Source: Leeuwenhoekiella polynyae (GTDB lineage: Bacteria > Bacteroidota > Bacteroidia > Flavobacteriales > Flavobacteriaceae). Taken from it: a stretch of 64,000 nt of DNA. The position numbers and the translations under genes were made by a program. Positions 45,325-53,954 of this stretch are shown here, in pieces. Location: positions 85,683 through 149,682 of the forward strand of contig NZ_QOVK01000009.1 of NCBI RefSeq assembly GCF_004104075.1, given 5' to 3'. Every line of letters starts with the position of its first letter. Positions within the stretch are counted from its first letter, which is position 1. A model generated the notes under the pieces. That model had not been told where the DNA came from, did no database searches, and saw nothing but the letters and a program-made list of their open reading frames with translations.

Positions 45325-47754
45325 TTAGCTTAATTTATCAGTAGCTCCCTGTAAAATCCCCAGTGATTCCAGCTTATAATTATCCCTTACCTGAACATAA
45401 CTCACATTTTCAATAACTTCTGCTCCCAGTTTCCGCTTCTCAAAACCGGCGGTCATTCCAAAATCAATGCGTTCCATCCCCAATTCCTTCGCTCTTAAAA
45501 TCGTATGATAAAGCAATTGCCTGTAGACCCCATATTCGTTGACATATTCATAATCGAGACCAATTAGATTAGGCACGTAGGTTTTACCCGATTTATAACA
45601 ATACATTACACCTAAGATCAGTCGGTATTTGTCGTCATCATCATTACAGAGTACAATGAATTCATATGCGTTATGGGCGTTCATATTCTGGAATAGCTGA
45701 AAGGGATAGGTGAAGGTATTGAGGCCCAAATTAGCTTTCTTAACCTTCTTATATAATTTATAACAGCGTCTTAATTCCACCCGATTTAATGAAGGGCGTA
45801 TTTGAACATCAACGTGCTCTTGAAAAGTTGCGATATCCTTTCTAAAATGGGCGCGTGACTTTTTACTAAGACTGCTGATAAAATCAGCACTGCTTTCCCA
45901 GTCAAATTGTTCAAACCGGGCAGATTCCGGCATATCCATACGCACAAGGCCCTGTAAATTAAAATGCTTATGCAGACGGTTGTCTTTCCTAAAATCACGA
46001 AGCACAATCATTTCAGCCTGAAACTCCCGTTCGAGATCTTCCAGTACACGGAAAAACAGGTTCAAAGCCTCCAGCCAATCGGTATGATTAAAATCAATAT
46101 ATAGATGATCGCCTTCAGTGATAAGCGAACCCAAACTCAATACCCTGGAAGTTAAATGATAGGGATTCATCTTACGTTCTTTTTCCAGATATGCAGATAC
46201 CTCTTTTTTAGAAAAGATATCATCTTTCCACAGCGCACACGTAAGATAAGTCATGAGTACAGGCTCCTGATTGTGCAGAATAACCAAATACCGAAACTCC
46301 CAGTTGTTTTCCTGCTCTTCATTTCCGCTAAAGGATTCTTCCAATAATCTAAGCCCCTCCCAATCGTATATGCTCTTCCCTCCCATATAGGTATTCCACA
46401 GTTCCTTATTGATTCTTGTAATGCTTGATTCCAGGCTGACCTGAAACCTGCCGGAATATTTAGAGGCATCCAGAGTATCAGATGCCTTGGCTTCCGGCAG
46501 TTTAAAAGCCCTGCGCACCCGTTGCAGGGAAGTTTGCGTATGCTCGAGCGCCAGCTTGTAGTTTATGGACAATGCGTCCACCAGGCCGGTAATATCCTCG
46601 AGTTCGTTATGTTTGGAAATGGTGATGCGTACTCCGGTATTCTTAACCGGTACTGCAGGAAAAATACCCAGATTGGTATAAAACCCATCCTGCATCATTA
46701 GCTTAACCAGTTCATAACCCGTGGCGGGTGTACCCGTGCCTATAAAATGTACCGGGGAATCATTGTGATCGATTAATGGCAAATCGGTCTGGGACAGCAG
46801 CCTGTTAAAATGGCTTATCCGGTTTTGTAAATCCTGCTGCCGTTCATAAATCTCATCCGATAAATGAATCCGGGAAGAGGCAATAGCTGCAGCTACCGAA
46901 GCCGGTTCCAGTTGGGCAGAAAAGGTAAGCGGACCTCCAAAGTTCTTAATTCGGGAATACAATTTGCGATCTGTAGTAACCACAGTAGCCCCGCTGGCTC
47001 CGAAGGTTTTGCTTAAGGTACCAATAAGCAGCACCTGTTTCGGTAGCTCCTGTAAAACGCTCATCACATATCCGCTGCCATGCTTACCTTTCCAACTCAT
47101 GCCGTGAACATCGTCGAAATACAGATGCAATTGCGGGTATTTCCTTACCAGACCCATCAGTTCGTCAATAGGTGCAAAATCGCCATACATGGAATACACC
47201 CCATCTGCGAGGTACCAAACCTTCTCTGCTCGTTGCCCCAATTCCCTAAGTTTTTCTTCGAGCATGTTCAGGTTATTGTGCCTGATCATCTCTACCGGTA
47301 TACCACGCGTTTTTAAAACCTCTGTAGCGTGATGTACACTCCAATGCACCTGATGATCCAGAATTACCGCATCTTCATCTCTTACCGCCGCGGGTAATAC
47401 GGCCAGATGCCCCAGCGTACTGTTTTTGGTAATAATAACAGGGGTATTATAAATAGCTGCCATATTATGCTCCAGTTCTTCATAAAGCGGATGGGAGATG
47501 TAGGATTTGGAAAGCGGAAACTGAGTCCCGCAGTCGCGAATAGCCTGAATGGCTGCTTCTTTAAGCCGGGGATCCTGCTCAAGACCCAAATAGCCAGTAG
47601 TACCAAAGTGATAGTGTTTTTTCCCATCTATCTCCAGATACCTGCCACTAAGGGTACTACCGCTGGCATACAAATGAAGTACCCCTTCTTCTTTGGCGCG
47701 TACCATCACATCGTCAACCGAATCTAAAAAATTATTGTGCTTAATCTTTGCCAT
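45325..47754 (-). CDS. Fused alpha-oxoamine synthase (PLP) and GNAT-type acyltransferase
   Basis: The first 400 of 809 residues are a fold-type I PLP enzyme of the KBL/BioF/serine palmitoyltransferase group: FGTTGYLGL, DDVHG (214-218) and the Schiff-base Lys249 in GTLSKTFGASGA. The remainder (about 430-800) resembles a GNAT/FemAB-like acyltransferase with a late ELGMERIDFGMTAGFEKRKLG. Alpha-oxoamine synthases condense an acyl-CoA with an amino acid; a fused acyltransferase could then acylate the amine, giving an N-acyl amino-ketone or a lipid such as a sulfonolipid. The product is unknown. It is the first gene of the leftward unit that leads to the GG-leader peptide. Confidence 0.85.
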   Translation of the reverse strand: MAKIKHNNFLDSVDDVMVRAKEEGVLHLYASGSTLSGRYLEIDGKKHYHFGTTGYLGLEQDPRLKEAAIQAIRDCGTQFPLSKSYISHPLYEELEHNMAAIYNTPVIITKNSTLGHLAVLPAAVRDEDAVILDHQVHWSVHHATEVLKTRGIPVEMIRHNNLNMLEEKLRELGQRAEKVWYLADGVYSMYGDFAPIDELMGLVRKYPQLHLYFDDVHGMSWKGKHGSGYVMSVLQELPKQVLLIGTLSKTFGASGATVVTTDRKLYSRIKNFGGPLTFSAQLEPASVAAAIASSRIHLSDEIYERQQDLQNRISHFNRLLSQTDLPLIDHNDSPVHFIGTGTPATGYELVKLMMQDGFYTNLGIFPAVPVKNTGVRITISKHNELEDITGLVDALSINYKLALEHTQTSLQRVRRAFKLPEAKASDTLDASKYSGRFQVSLESSITRINKELWNTYMGGKSIYDWEGLRLLEESFSGNEEQENNWEFRYLVILHNQEPVLMTYLTCALWKDDIFSKKEVSAYLEKERKMNPYHLTSRVLSLGSLITEGDHLYIDFNHTDWLEALNLFFRVLEDLEREFQAEMIVLRDFRKDNRLHKHFNLQGLVRMDMPESARFEQFDWESSADFISSLSKKSRAHFRKDIATFQEHVDVQIRPSLNRVELRRCYKLYKKVKKANLGLNTFTYPFQLFQNMNAHNAYEFIVLCNDDDDKYRLILGVMYCYKSGKTYVPNLIGLDYEYVNEYGVYRQLLYHTILRAKELGMERIDFGMTAGFEKRKLGAEVIENVSYVQVRDNYKLESLGILQGATDKLS

Positions 47755-47838
47755 AAGAAGATAGATTTTAAATTTGTTATTGAAGCTAGATAATTATTCT
47801 CTAGCCTCTATTCTTTCCCCCTACGCAAACCGCTTTTT

Positions 47839-47925
47839 ATCCCTTAGAGACAACTTTTAATCCCTTAGAGGCAAGTAGTTGACTCCAAAAGACTTTAAAC
47901 CCTAACAAAATCCCTTAGAGACAAG
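47839..47925. repeat. Three direct repeats ATCCCTTAGAGRCAAS in the divergent promoter
   Basis: Copies lie at 47839-47853, 47860-47875 and 47910-47925; the core ATCCCTTAGAG is identical in all. The first two are 21 bp apart (two helical turns) and the third is 50 bp further. A fourth copy is at 49344. They sit between the leftward synthase operon and the rightward STAS/AraC genes, so they are probably operators for one of the local regulators. Confidence 0.7.
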
Positions 47926-47972
47926 TAATTATATGAGTTGTAGATATTATTTATATTAATTTGTAGCGGATT

Positions 47973-48353
47973 ATGACTATGCACAATTTTTTAGAAACCG
48001 ATTATGCCCGGATGCGAATTGCAGATTCCATCCTGTATTTTGAGTACAAGCCCACCCAGATACGGGGTATCGAGCTTGCCAGGCGTATTGTGTCAGATCG
48101 TATTCAATTTCAAAATGGACGCGCATATCCCGTATTATGCGATGCCAGTAATCTTCTGGATGCAGACACCATCGCAAGGAACTTTTTTGCCTATGAAGGC
48201 ACGTTGCTGACTAAAGCGATAAGTTTCTTGGTACAACCTATTCACAATAAAGCACGGGCAGAGTTTTTTGTCCAATCTAATACACATCTGGTCCCTACCG
48301 GAATTTTTACCAACGAAGAACAAGCACTAGACTTTTTAAAGTCTTATATCTAA
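47973..48353 (+). CDS. Small STAS/SEC14-like (DUF7793-type) cytoplasmic protein
   Basis: The 126-residue protein has no signal or membrane segment. Alternating strands and helices, with RAYPVLCDASNLLDAD in the middle and an EQALDFLKSYI end, resemble the STAS-like fold of anti-sigma-antagonist type proteins. Similar small proteins occur next to AraC regulators in flavobacteria. It is likely a regulatory partner of the AraC protein encoded 43 bp downstream. The family assignment is from general resemblance. Confidence 0.65.
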   Translation: MTMHNFLETDYARMRIADSILYFEYKPTQIRGIELARRIVSDRIQFQNGRAYPVLCDASNLLDADTIARNFFAYEGTLLTKAISFLVQPIHNKARAEFFVQSNTHLVPTGIFTNEEQALDFLKSYI

Positions 48354-48396
48354 GTAACGCTATGACCTTTAGTGTAATGAATAAATTAATACTGGT

Positions 48397-49344
48397 ATGG
48401 AAACAGAATTTAATACTAATGACGACGAAAGAATCTCCCTAATTAAGAAAATGATTATTGAGATGGGAAGGGGTAACTTAAATTACCGTATTCCTACCAC
48501 TACAAATGATGATGAGATTGAAGCCATCACGGTCCTGATCAATATGCTGGCCGACAAGCTCTCCGAATATTTTGAAAACCTCTATCTGATACAAAGCAGA
48601 AAAACCTATGAACATCTTATTGACATAGGTTTTGTACTGGATGAGGATTATAATATTCAAGGGGTCACATCCTCTTACAAGGACTATATTCCGATTAAAA
48701 AATCCCGCCTGATTGGAATGCAGTTTATAGAACTCCTCGATAAGGAATCTCAGGAACTTTGGTCTAAGGCTATTACACAGGTCAACAGGTTCCCCAAAAA
48801 ATTAAGTTTAAATTTAAAAGGCAAAAAAAAGCTTAAACAACCGCTCACGTTCTTTTTGAATGAATTATATCCTAAAAAATCCAAGTCAAGATTTTTGTTA
48901 ACCGGGGTACGTACTGTAAATATCAGGGAGCACCTGGACAGTATGTATTCTGAATCTGAAGGAAAGAATCACTATAAAAATTTCCTTGATCTTTCGGATT
49001 CGGTTTTAAAAAATGAAGAGGATATCAACATCATCAAGCAGATTCACGCCCACATTGAAAAGAATCTCGCTGAATCTCTGGGATCCTTACAAGAACTTGC
49101 TCACGAGTTTGGTACCAATGAGTTCAAACTGAAAAACGGATTTAAGGAACTTTATGGAATCACGGTATTTAAATTTCAAATGGAAGAACGCCTCAATTAT
49201 GCCAAAACCCTAGTAGAATCCTCTTCCATCCCTCTAAAAGCTATTGCAGTCATGATGGGTTTTAAAACCTCTTCTCATTTTTCACGCTCCTTTAAAAATC
49301 ACTTCGGTAGCACTCCCAGGGAATTGAGGAAAGCGGGGAATTAA
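48397..49344 (+). CDS. AraC family regulator with HAMP-like and PAS-like N-terminal region
   Basis: The 315-residue soluble protein starts with a HAMP-like helix pair (GRGNLNYRIP...NDDEIEAITVLINMLAD, about 27-60), then a PAS-like segment (about 68-170), and ends with an AraC helix-turn-helix (about 210-312; VMMGFKTSSHFSRSFKNHFGSTPREL). The same N-terminal layout without a membrane segment suggests that it responds to a cytoplasmic signal, perhaps through the STAS-like neighbour. The ATCCCTTAGAG repeats lie upstream of its unit and right at its stop codon, so it is a prime candidate to bind them. Confidence 0.88.
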   Translation: METEFNTNDDERISLIKKMIIEMGRGNLNYRIPTTTNDDEIEAITVLINMLADKLSEYFENLYLIQSRKTYEHLIDIGFVLDEDYNIQGVTSSYKDYIPIKKSRLIGMQFIELLDKESQELWSKAITQVNRFPKKLSLNLKGKKKLKQPLTFFLNELYPKKSKSRFLLTGVRTVNIREHLDSMYSESEGKNHYKNFLDLSDSVLKNEEDINIIKQIHAHIEKNLAESLGSLQELAHEFGTNEFKLKNGFKELYGITVFKFQMEERLNYAKTLVESSSIPLKAIAVMMGFKTSSHFSRSFKNHFGSTPRELRKAGN

Positions 49345-49359
49345 TCCCTTAGAGGTAAA
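49344..49359. repeat. Fourth copy of the ATCCCTTAGAG repeat
   Basis: ATCCCTTAGAGGTAAA begins at the last base of the AraC stop codon and lies 54 bp before the MauE-type gene start. It shares the 11-base core with the three copies at 47839-47925 and is placed to control the downstream MauE/DUF6520 genes. Confidence 0.65.
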
Positions 49360-49412
49360 TCATTATCCAAAATTGTCAAGTATTCTTTAGGAACTTGCAG
49401 TAAAGTTCTGAT

Positions 49413-50915
49413 ATGCAAACCTTAAAGTCTCAAAAATCAGGTATTACTACTGCAGTAACTACTGCATTTATCCTGTTGTGGTCCTATGCTGCAATTAGTA
49501 AACTACTGGATTTTGATCAGTTCTTTGTGCAACTCAGTAAATCACCGGTGCTCACTTCTTATGCCGAAGTAATGGTCTGGCTGATCCCGGGGATTGAAAT
49601 ACTATTGGCAGCTTTATTATTTATAGATAAAACAAGGAGACTGGCTTTAATAGCGAGTTACCTGCTGATGTGTATGTTTACTGCCTATATCATCCTTATT
49701 TTAAATTACGCGGATTACATCCCGTGTTCGTGTGGAGGTATTCTAGAAGAGCTGAACTGGACGCAGCATCTATTCTTCAACCTGGGTTGTATCATTCTTG
49801 CGCTTATTGGTTTGTTTTTGGGTAAAGCTCAATCTCAGGACAGCGCTGGTAAAAAGTATGTAAAGCCTTTATTAATTCTTGTTATGCTGACTCTGGGCAG
49901 TTGTACATTGGTAATCGTTCTATTCCTCACTTCAGAAAATACACTGCATTATAACAATCAACTAAACCGTCGATATCCACATCATCCAGCTACACTAAGA
50001 GACACCATAAAACTAGGTTATAATTCATACTACCTCGCTGGCATTAATGATGATGCGCTCTATCTGGGAAATACTACCGCTCCACTGCACTTACTAAAAC
50101 TAAACCTGAATTCTAAAGACACCATCCATTTACAGATTCAATTAAGTGAAGTTCAAAGGGCTCTCCCCTTTCAATCTATCAAGATCCAAATTCATAAAAA
50201 TAAAATCTACCTCTACGATAGCGCAGCAAACATCCTGTTAGCCGGTAATCTTAACGACCTTAGGTTAGATTCCATTTCAGTGAGTCAAAGTTTTTCGCTA
50301 TTACAAGCCAAAAACGATTCCACCGCAATAGTCAGAACCCGGAATATTCTGAAGTCCAAAAATGAACTGGCGGTTTTAAACTTCAACAAGCCCGATACCC
50401 TAAAACGAAATCCAAACCTGTTAGAACCCCAGCAAGATGGCATCTTTTCGACAGATGGGATGCTGCTCTATAATTCGCAATTAGAACGCATTATATATAC
50501 TTACTACTACCGCAACCAATTCTTCATTGCCGACAAGAGTCTCAACTTAATCGAACGGGTAACCACCATAGATACGACAAGCATGGCACAGCTTCAAATA
50601 GAAGAAACCTTAGGGGCTCGTAAGCTGGCCAATCCGCCCTATTATGTAAATAAACATACCGCAACCTATGGCCGACATGTATTCATTCATTCGGATGTTC
50701 TGGGTGTAAATGATTCTAAACAAATGCTTAAGGATGCCTTTATTATCGATGTGTATGACCTGCTCAACTATTCATACCGATTTAGTTTTCACCTCTATAA
50801 AACCAAAGAAAGTCGGCTTAAAGATTTCAGTGTTAAAGGAGCTAATCTCTATGCGGTCGCAGGAGACCAACTCCTGATCTACAGCCTAAAAACGGAAGTA
50901 TTTCAGCTAAACTGA
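49413..50915 (+). CDS. MauE/DoxX-type redox membrane protein fused to a large extracytoplasmic domain
   Basis: About four or five membrane segments fill the first 172 residues, with a CSC motif (Cys105, Cys107) after the third, as in MauE-type proteins linked to disulfide formation. The remaining 330 residues (about 175-500) are soluble, rich in beta strands and resemble a propeller, not seen in ordinary MauE proteins of about 150-170 residues. It lies upstream of the Cys-containing DUF6520-type peptide. It may handle thiol oxidation of that peptide or of secreted partners; this is inference. Confidence 0.75.
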   Translation: MQTLKSQKSGITTAVTTAFILLWSYAAISKLLDFDQFFVQLSKSPVLTSYAEVMVWLIPGIEILLAALLFIDKTRRLALIASYLLMCMFTAYIILILNYADYIPCSCGGILEELNWTQHLFFNLGCIILALIGLFLGKAQSQDSAGKKYVKPLLILVMLTLGSCTLVIVLFLTSENTLHYNNQLNRRYPHHPATLRDTIKLGYNSYYLAGINDDALYLGNTTAPLHLLKLNLNSKDTIHLQIQLSEVQRALPFQSIKIQIHKNKIYLYDSAANILLAGNLNDLRLDSISVSQSFSLLQAKNDSTAIVRTRNILKSKNELAVLNFNKPDTLKRNPNLLEPQQDGIFSTDGMLLYNSQLERIIYTYYYRNQFFIADKSLNLIERVTTIDTTSMAQLQIEETLGARKLANPPYYVNKHTATYGRHVFIHSDVLGVNDSKQMLKDAFIIDVYDLLNYSYRFSFHLYKTKESRLKDFSVKGANLYAVAGDQLLIYSLKTEVFQLN

Positions 50916-50940
50916 AAAAAGGATTTATAAAACTCAAAAT

Positions 50941-50954
50941 ATACTGATCAGTAT
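50941..50954. promoter_or_regulatory. Perfect 14-bp palindrome upstream of the DUF6520-type peptide gene
   Basis: ATACTGATCAGTAT is fully symmetric and lies 57 bp before the peptide start and 26 bp after the MauE-type gene stop. The size and position fit a dimeric repressor operator. Confidence 0.5.
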
Positions 50955-51011
50955 CAGGGGAAGATTGAAAACCTGTAAACAGAGTAAATCATCATTTTAA
51001 ATTTAAACATT

Positions 51012-51281
51012 ATGAAAACACATGTTTTAAAACTAGGCCTGCCAGTAATGGCAATGGCCTTTGGCGTATTAAGTGCATTTGGTACCGCCCCAAAAGCAGA
51101 TACCAGTGCAGCTTTAGTGCAGGGCTATGTAGACACCGCACTTTGTCAGGAAAGCAGACAATGTTCTACTATTAACAATGGCCCTATTTGTACTGATCTT
51201 ACCACCGGCCATCAGGTTTTTGGTAAGGTAAATCCGGAAGATCCTACTTGCGAAGTGGTACTATATGAACCTATGCAATAG
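51012..51281 (+). CDS. DUF6520-type small exported peptide with four cysteines
   Basis: The 89-residue protein starts with MKTHVLKLGLPVMAMAFGVL, a hydrophobic signal typical of the flavobacterial DUF6520 family. The mature part has Cys45, Cys51, Cys60 and Cys80, enough for two disulfides, and a short acidic tail. Function of the family is unknown. It is followed by a strong terminator and lies between a MauE-type protein and an S9 peptidase/SusCD group, an association I recall from other flavobacteria. Confidence 0.8.
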   Translation: MKTHVLKLGLPVMAMAFGVLSAFGTAPKADTSAALVQGYVDTALCQESRQCSTINNGPICTDLTTGHQVFGKVNPEDPTCEVVLYEPMQ

Positions 51282-51306
51282 GTTGGATTAATCGGCTTTC
51301 GCGAAG

Positions 51307-51334
51307 GAGGTGCTCTACGGAGCACCTCTTTTTT
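51307..51334 (+). terminator. Rho-independent terminator after the DUF6520-type gene
   Basis: GAGGTGCTC, a TACG loop and GAGCACCTC form a perfect 9-bp stem followed by six T. It ends the rightward unit and touches the stop codon of the convergent S9 gene. Confidence 0.92.
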
Positions 51335-53954
51335 AATATTCCAATTCAATCCAGGGGCTGTCCTGTATCCCCTTGAGATGATAATCAAACCAATCTAAGA
51401 TACGGTCTGAGATATCTCGGTTGTTTTCCGGTTTCATAAATGCATGATTCTCGCCCTCATACACCAAAAAAATAGCAGGCTTTTCCTGACGGCGTAGGGA
51501 TAAATAGAGACTCAGCCCATCGGTCCAGTTGACCTGCCCATCTTCTTTTCCTGAAAACAAAAGCATAGGGCTACTAATTTGATCAGATAGGTACAGAGCC
51601 GAATTATTCATATAGCTTTGCTTACGTTCAAAAAAAGTACCTGCCTCCCGTATCTGATGATTTTCCAGAAAGTAATAATTAGCTTCATTTAAATTCCATG
51701 CTACACTAAAGTATTTTATGTAGGTATCTAGGGGTGCTCCTCCGGCTATATAGGTCTTAAAACGATGGGATTGGGTAGCTAACAACGCAGCTTCATAACC
51801 TCCAAAGGAATAGCCGTAGATTCCAATATTTGAAGCATCTACAGGTGCCTTTTTTAAAGCAGCGTCCACCGCATTATTAATCCCTATAGTAACCGATTCC
51901 CTAACTTTTCCGGGGATAAAATTAAGATCGGGCATCAACACAAAGTAGCCCTCGCGTAGCAACTCAAAAGGATTAAAACCTTTTAAGCCTATTAAATCAT
52001 CGGGCCTAAAATACCGGTGCAGATACTGGGATTGCCGCTCATACAGGTGTACCACCATAGGATATTGCTTATGCGGATCGTAGTTCAATGGATAGTACAA
52101 AACCGCTTTCAGATCCTGATCCCCAATCCCGGTATAGTCTATTAAGGTCGTTCTGGGATTATAATGCCCTGTCAATTCAGGATTGGTCTCAAATATCCGG
52201 GTTGCTTCCTGCCCCGCCCGTTTTACGTACAATGCAGGTGATGTATTAGAAGTCTCTTGCTTAAACACAGCCATCTTTCCGTTGGAAACGACCTCAGGCA
52301 ATCGTATCCTTGCGGGCTCTTTCAGAATTTCTTTAACCTTAAAATTTCCTTTTAGATAGGTTAGCTGCTCAGCGTACGTATTTTGATTAACACCCTTTAA
52401 TACTATTCCGTCATCTAAATCCACTTTTTGAGGTGTAAAGGGAGAACTCAGGTTTTCAGGGTTCCGGTCTTCCATACTGCTACGATCAATCTCAAAACGG
52501 ATGTCTTTTTCGGCCCCACGCGTAATCCTGATCAGACTGGTATCTGAACGTTTAAAAGCATAGAGATCGTAATTATCCCTTAGATAAATATATTCCCCAG
52601 ATACATCCCAGTACAACCTCCCGGCTGGTGGCGCTTCACCGCCGGCATCATAATGCATATCGTAAAAGGCCGTGTTCAAACCGCCTGTTATAGATACCTG
52701 CTTGCCGGTTTCAAAGTCGTAGAACCACCAATTTTTTCTGGAAAAATAGGCTACTGCTTTTCCATCAGGTGCTAAATTCAAGGTTGAATTGAGGGCAAAA
52801 GGGAAACCTTCCAAAACGAGGTTGCGGGTTCCCGTATAGGGATCAATCTGGTACAAATCAATGGGACCATGGTTGCTGGTAAGTGTTTTATAACGATAGC
52901 GATCATAACCCAACGCAGTTTCTAAGTCATCAGATAAGGCTATCACCGGGCAGGTTTCTGAGCTCAGTTCTACCAACCGATCCTCAGTATACCACCACAC
53001 ATATTCACGAGGTAGATTTACCATGTCATATACCCCACGCATCCGTGGATATAGTTCAGGGTCTGAAGAGTTCCATTGCTCAATGCCCGACTTATAAAGC
53101 GTATCGGCCTCTGTTTGAACTTTGGGAATCTGTACTTTAAATAAGATAGCCGCACATTCTCCGCGTACAACGAGATCTCCGGTTCTGCGAGTTACAAACT
53201 GACTTCCCTTAGGAAAATTTCGGTCCTCCAGTTTAAGTACGTGCATCTTATCCCCGGTTTTAAAATTGGGTAGTACATGCAATTCAGGATGGGTTTCCTG
53301 CTGCTCTACCCAGACTAGAGCTGTACCGTCAAGTACCAACTTATCTAACTGTCCTTTTGGCGCTGTGTAGAGCACCTTCAAAGTTTCAGATCTCAAATCG
53401 TAAAACATAATCTGGTCTTCAGTAGCAGTGGTTTTCACAAAAAACACCTGCTTCCCATCTTCTGGAGAAACCAGCTGTTTTACCTGCTCCTGTCGGAACA
53501 ACACCTCTTCATCCCGCATTCGGATAAGCTCCAGACTCTGATCTGCCCCATACAGTAGCAATTGCTCCCTTTCGTCATCATACCTATACTGCCTAACCCC
53601 ACTAAACTGCAATTGGCGTTTGGTTTGGAGGTTCAAAAAATAACGATCGGTCCCATTCACATAAGTAAACCAGTTGGTCCCGGGAATAAAGTCATACACC
53701 ATCCCGGCATCAAACTGCATCTGCTCCCGGCTTCGGGTATTGATGAGATACAGCCGTGATTTAGGAGTTCGGGTCAGGGTCACAAAGGCTACGTAATCTC
53801 CTTCAGCTTTCAGTTTTAAATTTTGAATAGTTTCCCAGGTATCGTAATAGGCCGGAGACAAAATGGAATCGGTCTGTGCCTGAGCCAGCACAACTACTTG
53901 CATAGTCAGTACCAGCCCAAAAACGAATGTTCGTACTAAACTAATAACCATCAT
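51333..53954 (-). CDS. S9 family serine peptidase (dipeptidyl peptidase IV / acylaminoacyl type), secreted
   Basis: The 873-residue protein has a signal ending near LAQAQ, a long propeller region and a C-terminal peptidase domain with Ser716 in GYSFGGYEA, Asp805 in GKEDGQVNW and His837 in ENHAF. It overlaps the SusD gene by 14 bp and is the last gene of a SusC-SusD-S9 operon. Such an arrangement suggests that the SusCD pair takes up peptides, not glycans, and that the enzyme trims them. No glycoside hydrolase is near, which supports this reading. Confidence 0.9.
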   Translation of the reverse strand: MMVISLVRTFVFGLVLTMQVVVLAQAQTDSILSPAYYDTWETIQNLKLKAEGDYVAFVTLTRTPKSRLYLINTRSREQMQFDAGMVYDFIPGTNWFTYVNGTDRYFLNLQTKRQLQFSGVRQYRYDDEREQLLLYGADQSLELIRMRDEEVLFRQEQVKQLVSPEDGKQVFFVKTTATEDQIMFYDLRSETLKVLYTAPKGQLDKLVLDGTALVWVEQQETHPELHVLPNFKTGDKMHVLKLEDRNFPKGSQFVTRRTGDLVVRGECAAILFKVQIPKVQTEADTLYKSGIEQWNSSDPELYPRMRGVYDMVNLPREYVWWYTEDRLVELSSETCPVIALSDDLETALGYDRYRYKTLTSNHGPIDLYQIDPYTGTRNLVLEGFPFALNSTLNLAPDGKAVAYFSRKNWWFYDFETGKQVSITGGLNTAFYDMHYDAGGEAPPAGRLYWDVSGEYIYLRDNYDLYAFKRSDTSLIRITRGAEKDIRFEIDRSSMEDRNPENLSSPFTPQKVDLDDGIVLKGVNQNTYAEQLTYLKGNFKVKEILKEPARIRLPEVVSNGKMAVFKQETSNTSPALYVKRAGQEATRIFETNPELTGHYNPRTTLIDYTGIGDQDLKAVLYYPLNYDPHKQYPMVVHLYERQSQYLHRYFRPDDLIGLKGFNPFELLREGYFVLMPDLNFIPGKVRESVTIGINNAVDAALKKAPVDASNIGIYGYSFGGYEAALLATQSHRFKTYIAGGAPLDTYIKYFSVAWNLNEANYYFLENHQIREAGTFFERKQSYMNNSALYLSDQISSPMLLFSGKEDGQVNWTDGLSLYLSLRRQEKPAIFLVYEGENHAFMKPENNRDISDRILDWFDYHLKGIQDSPWIELEY

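Noticed and set aside
47839..47925. Direct repeats considered as a CRISPR array
   Set aside because: Units are only 15-16 bp, spacing is unequal (21 and 50 bp), and no cas genes are present.
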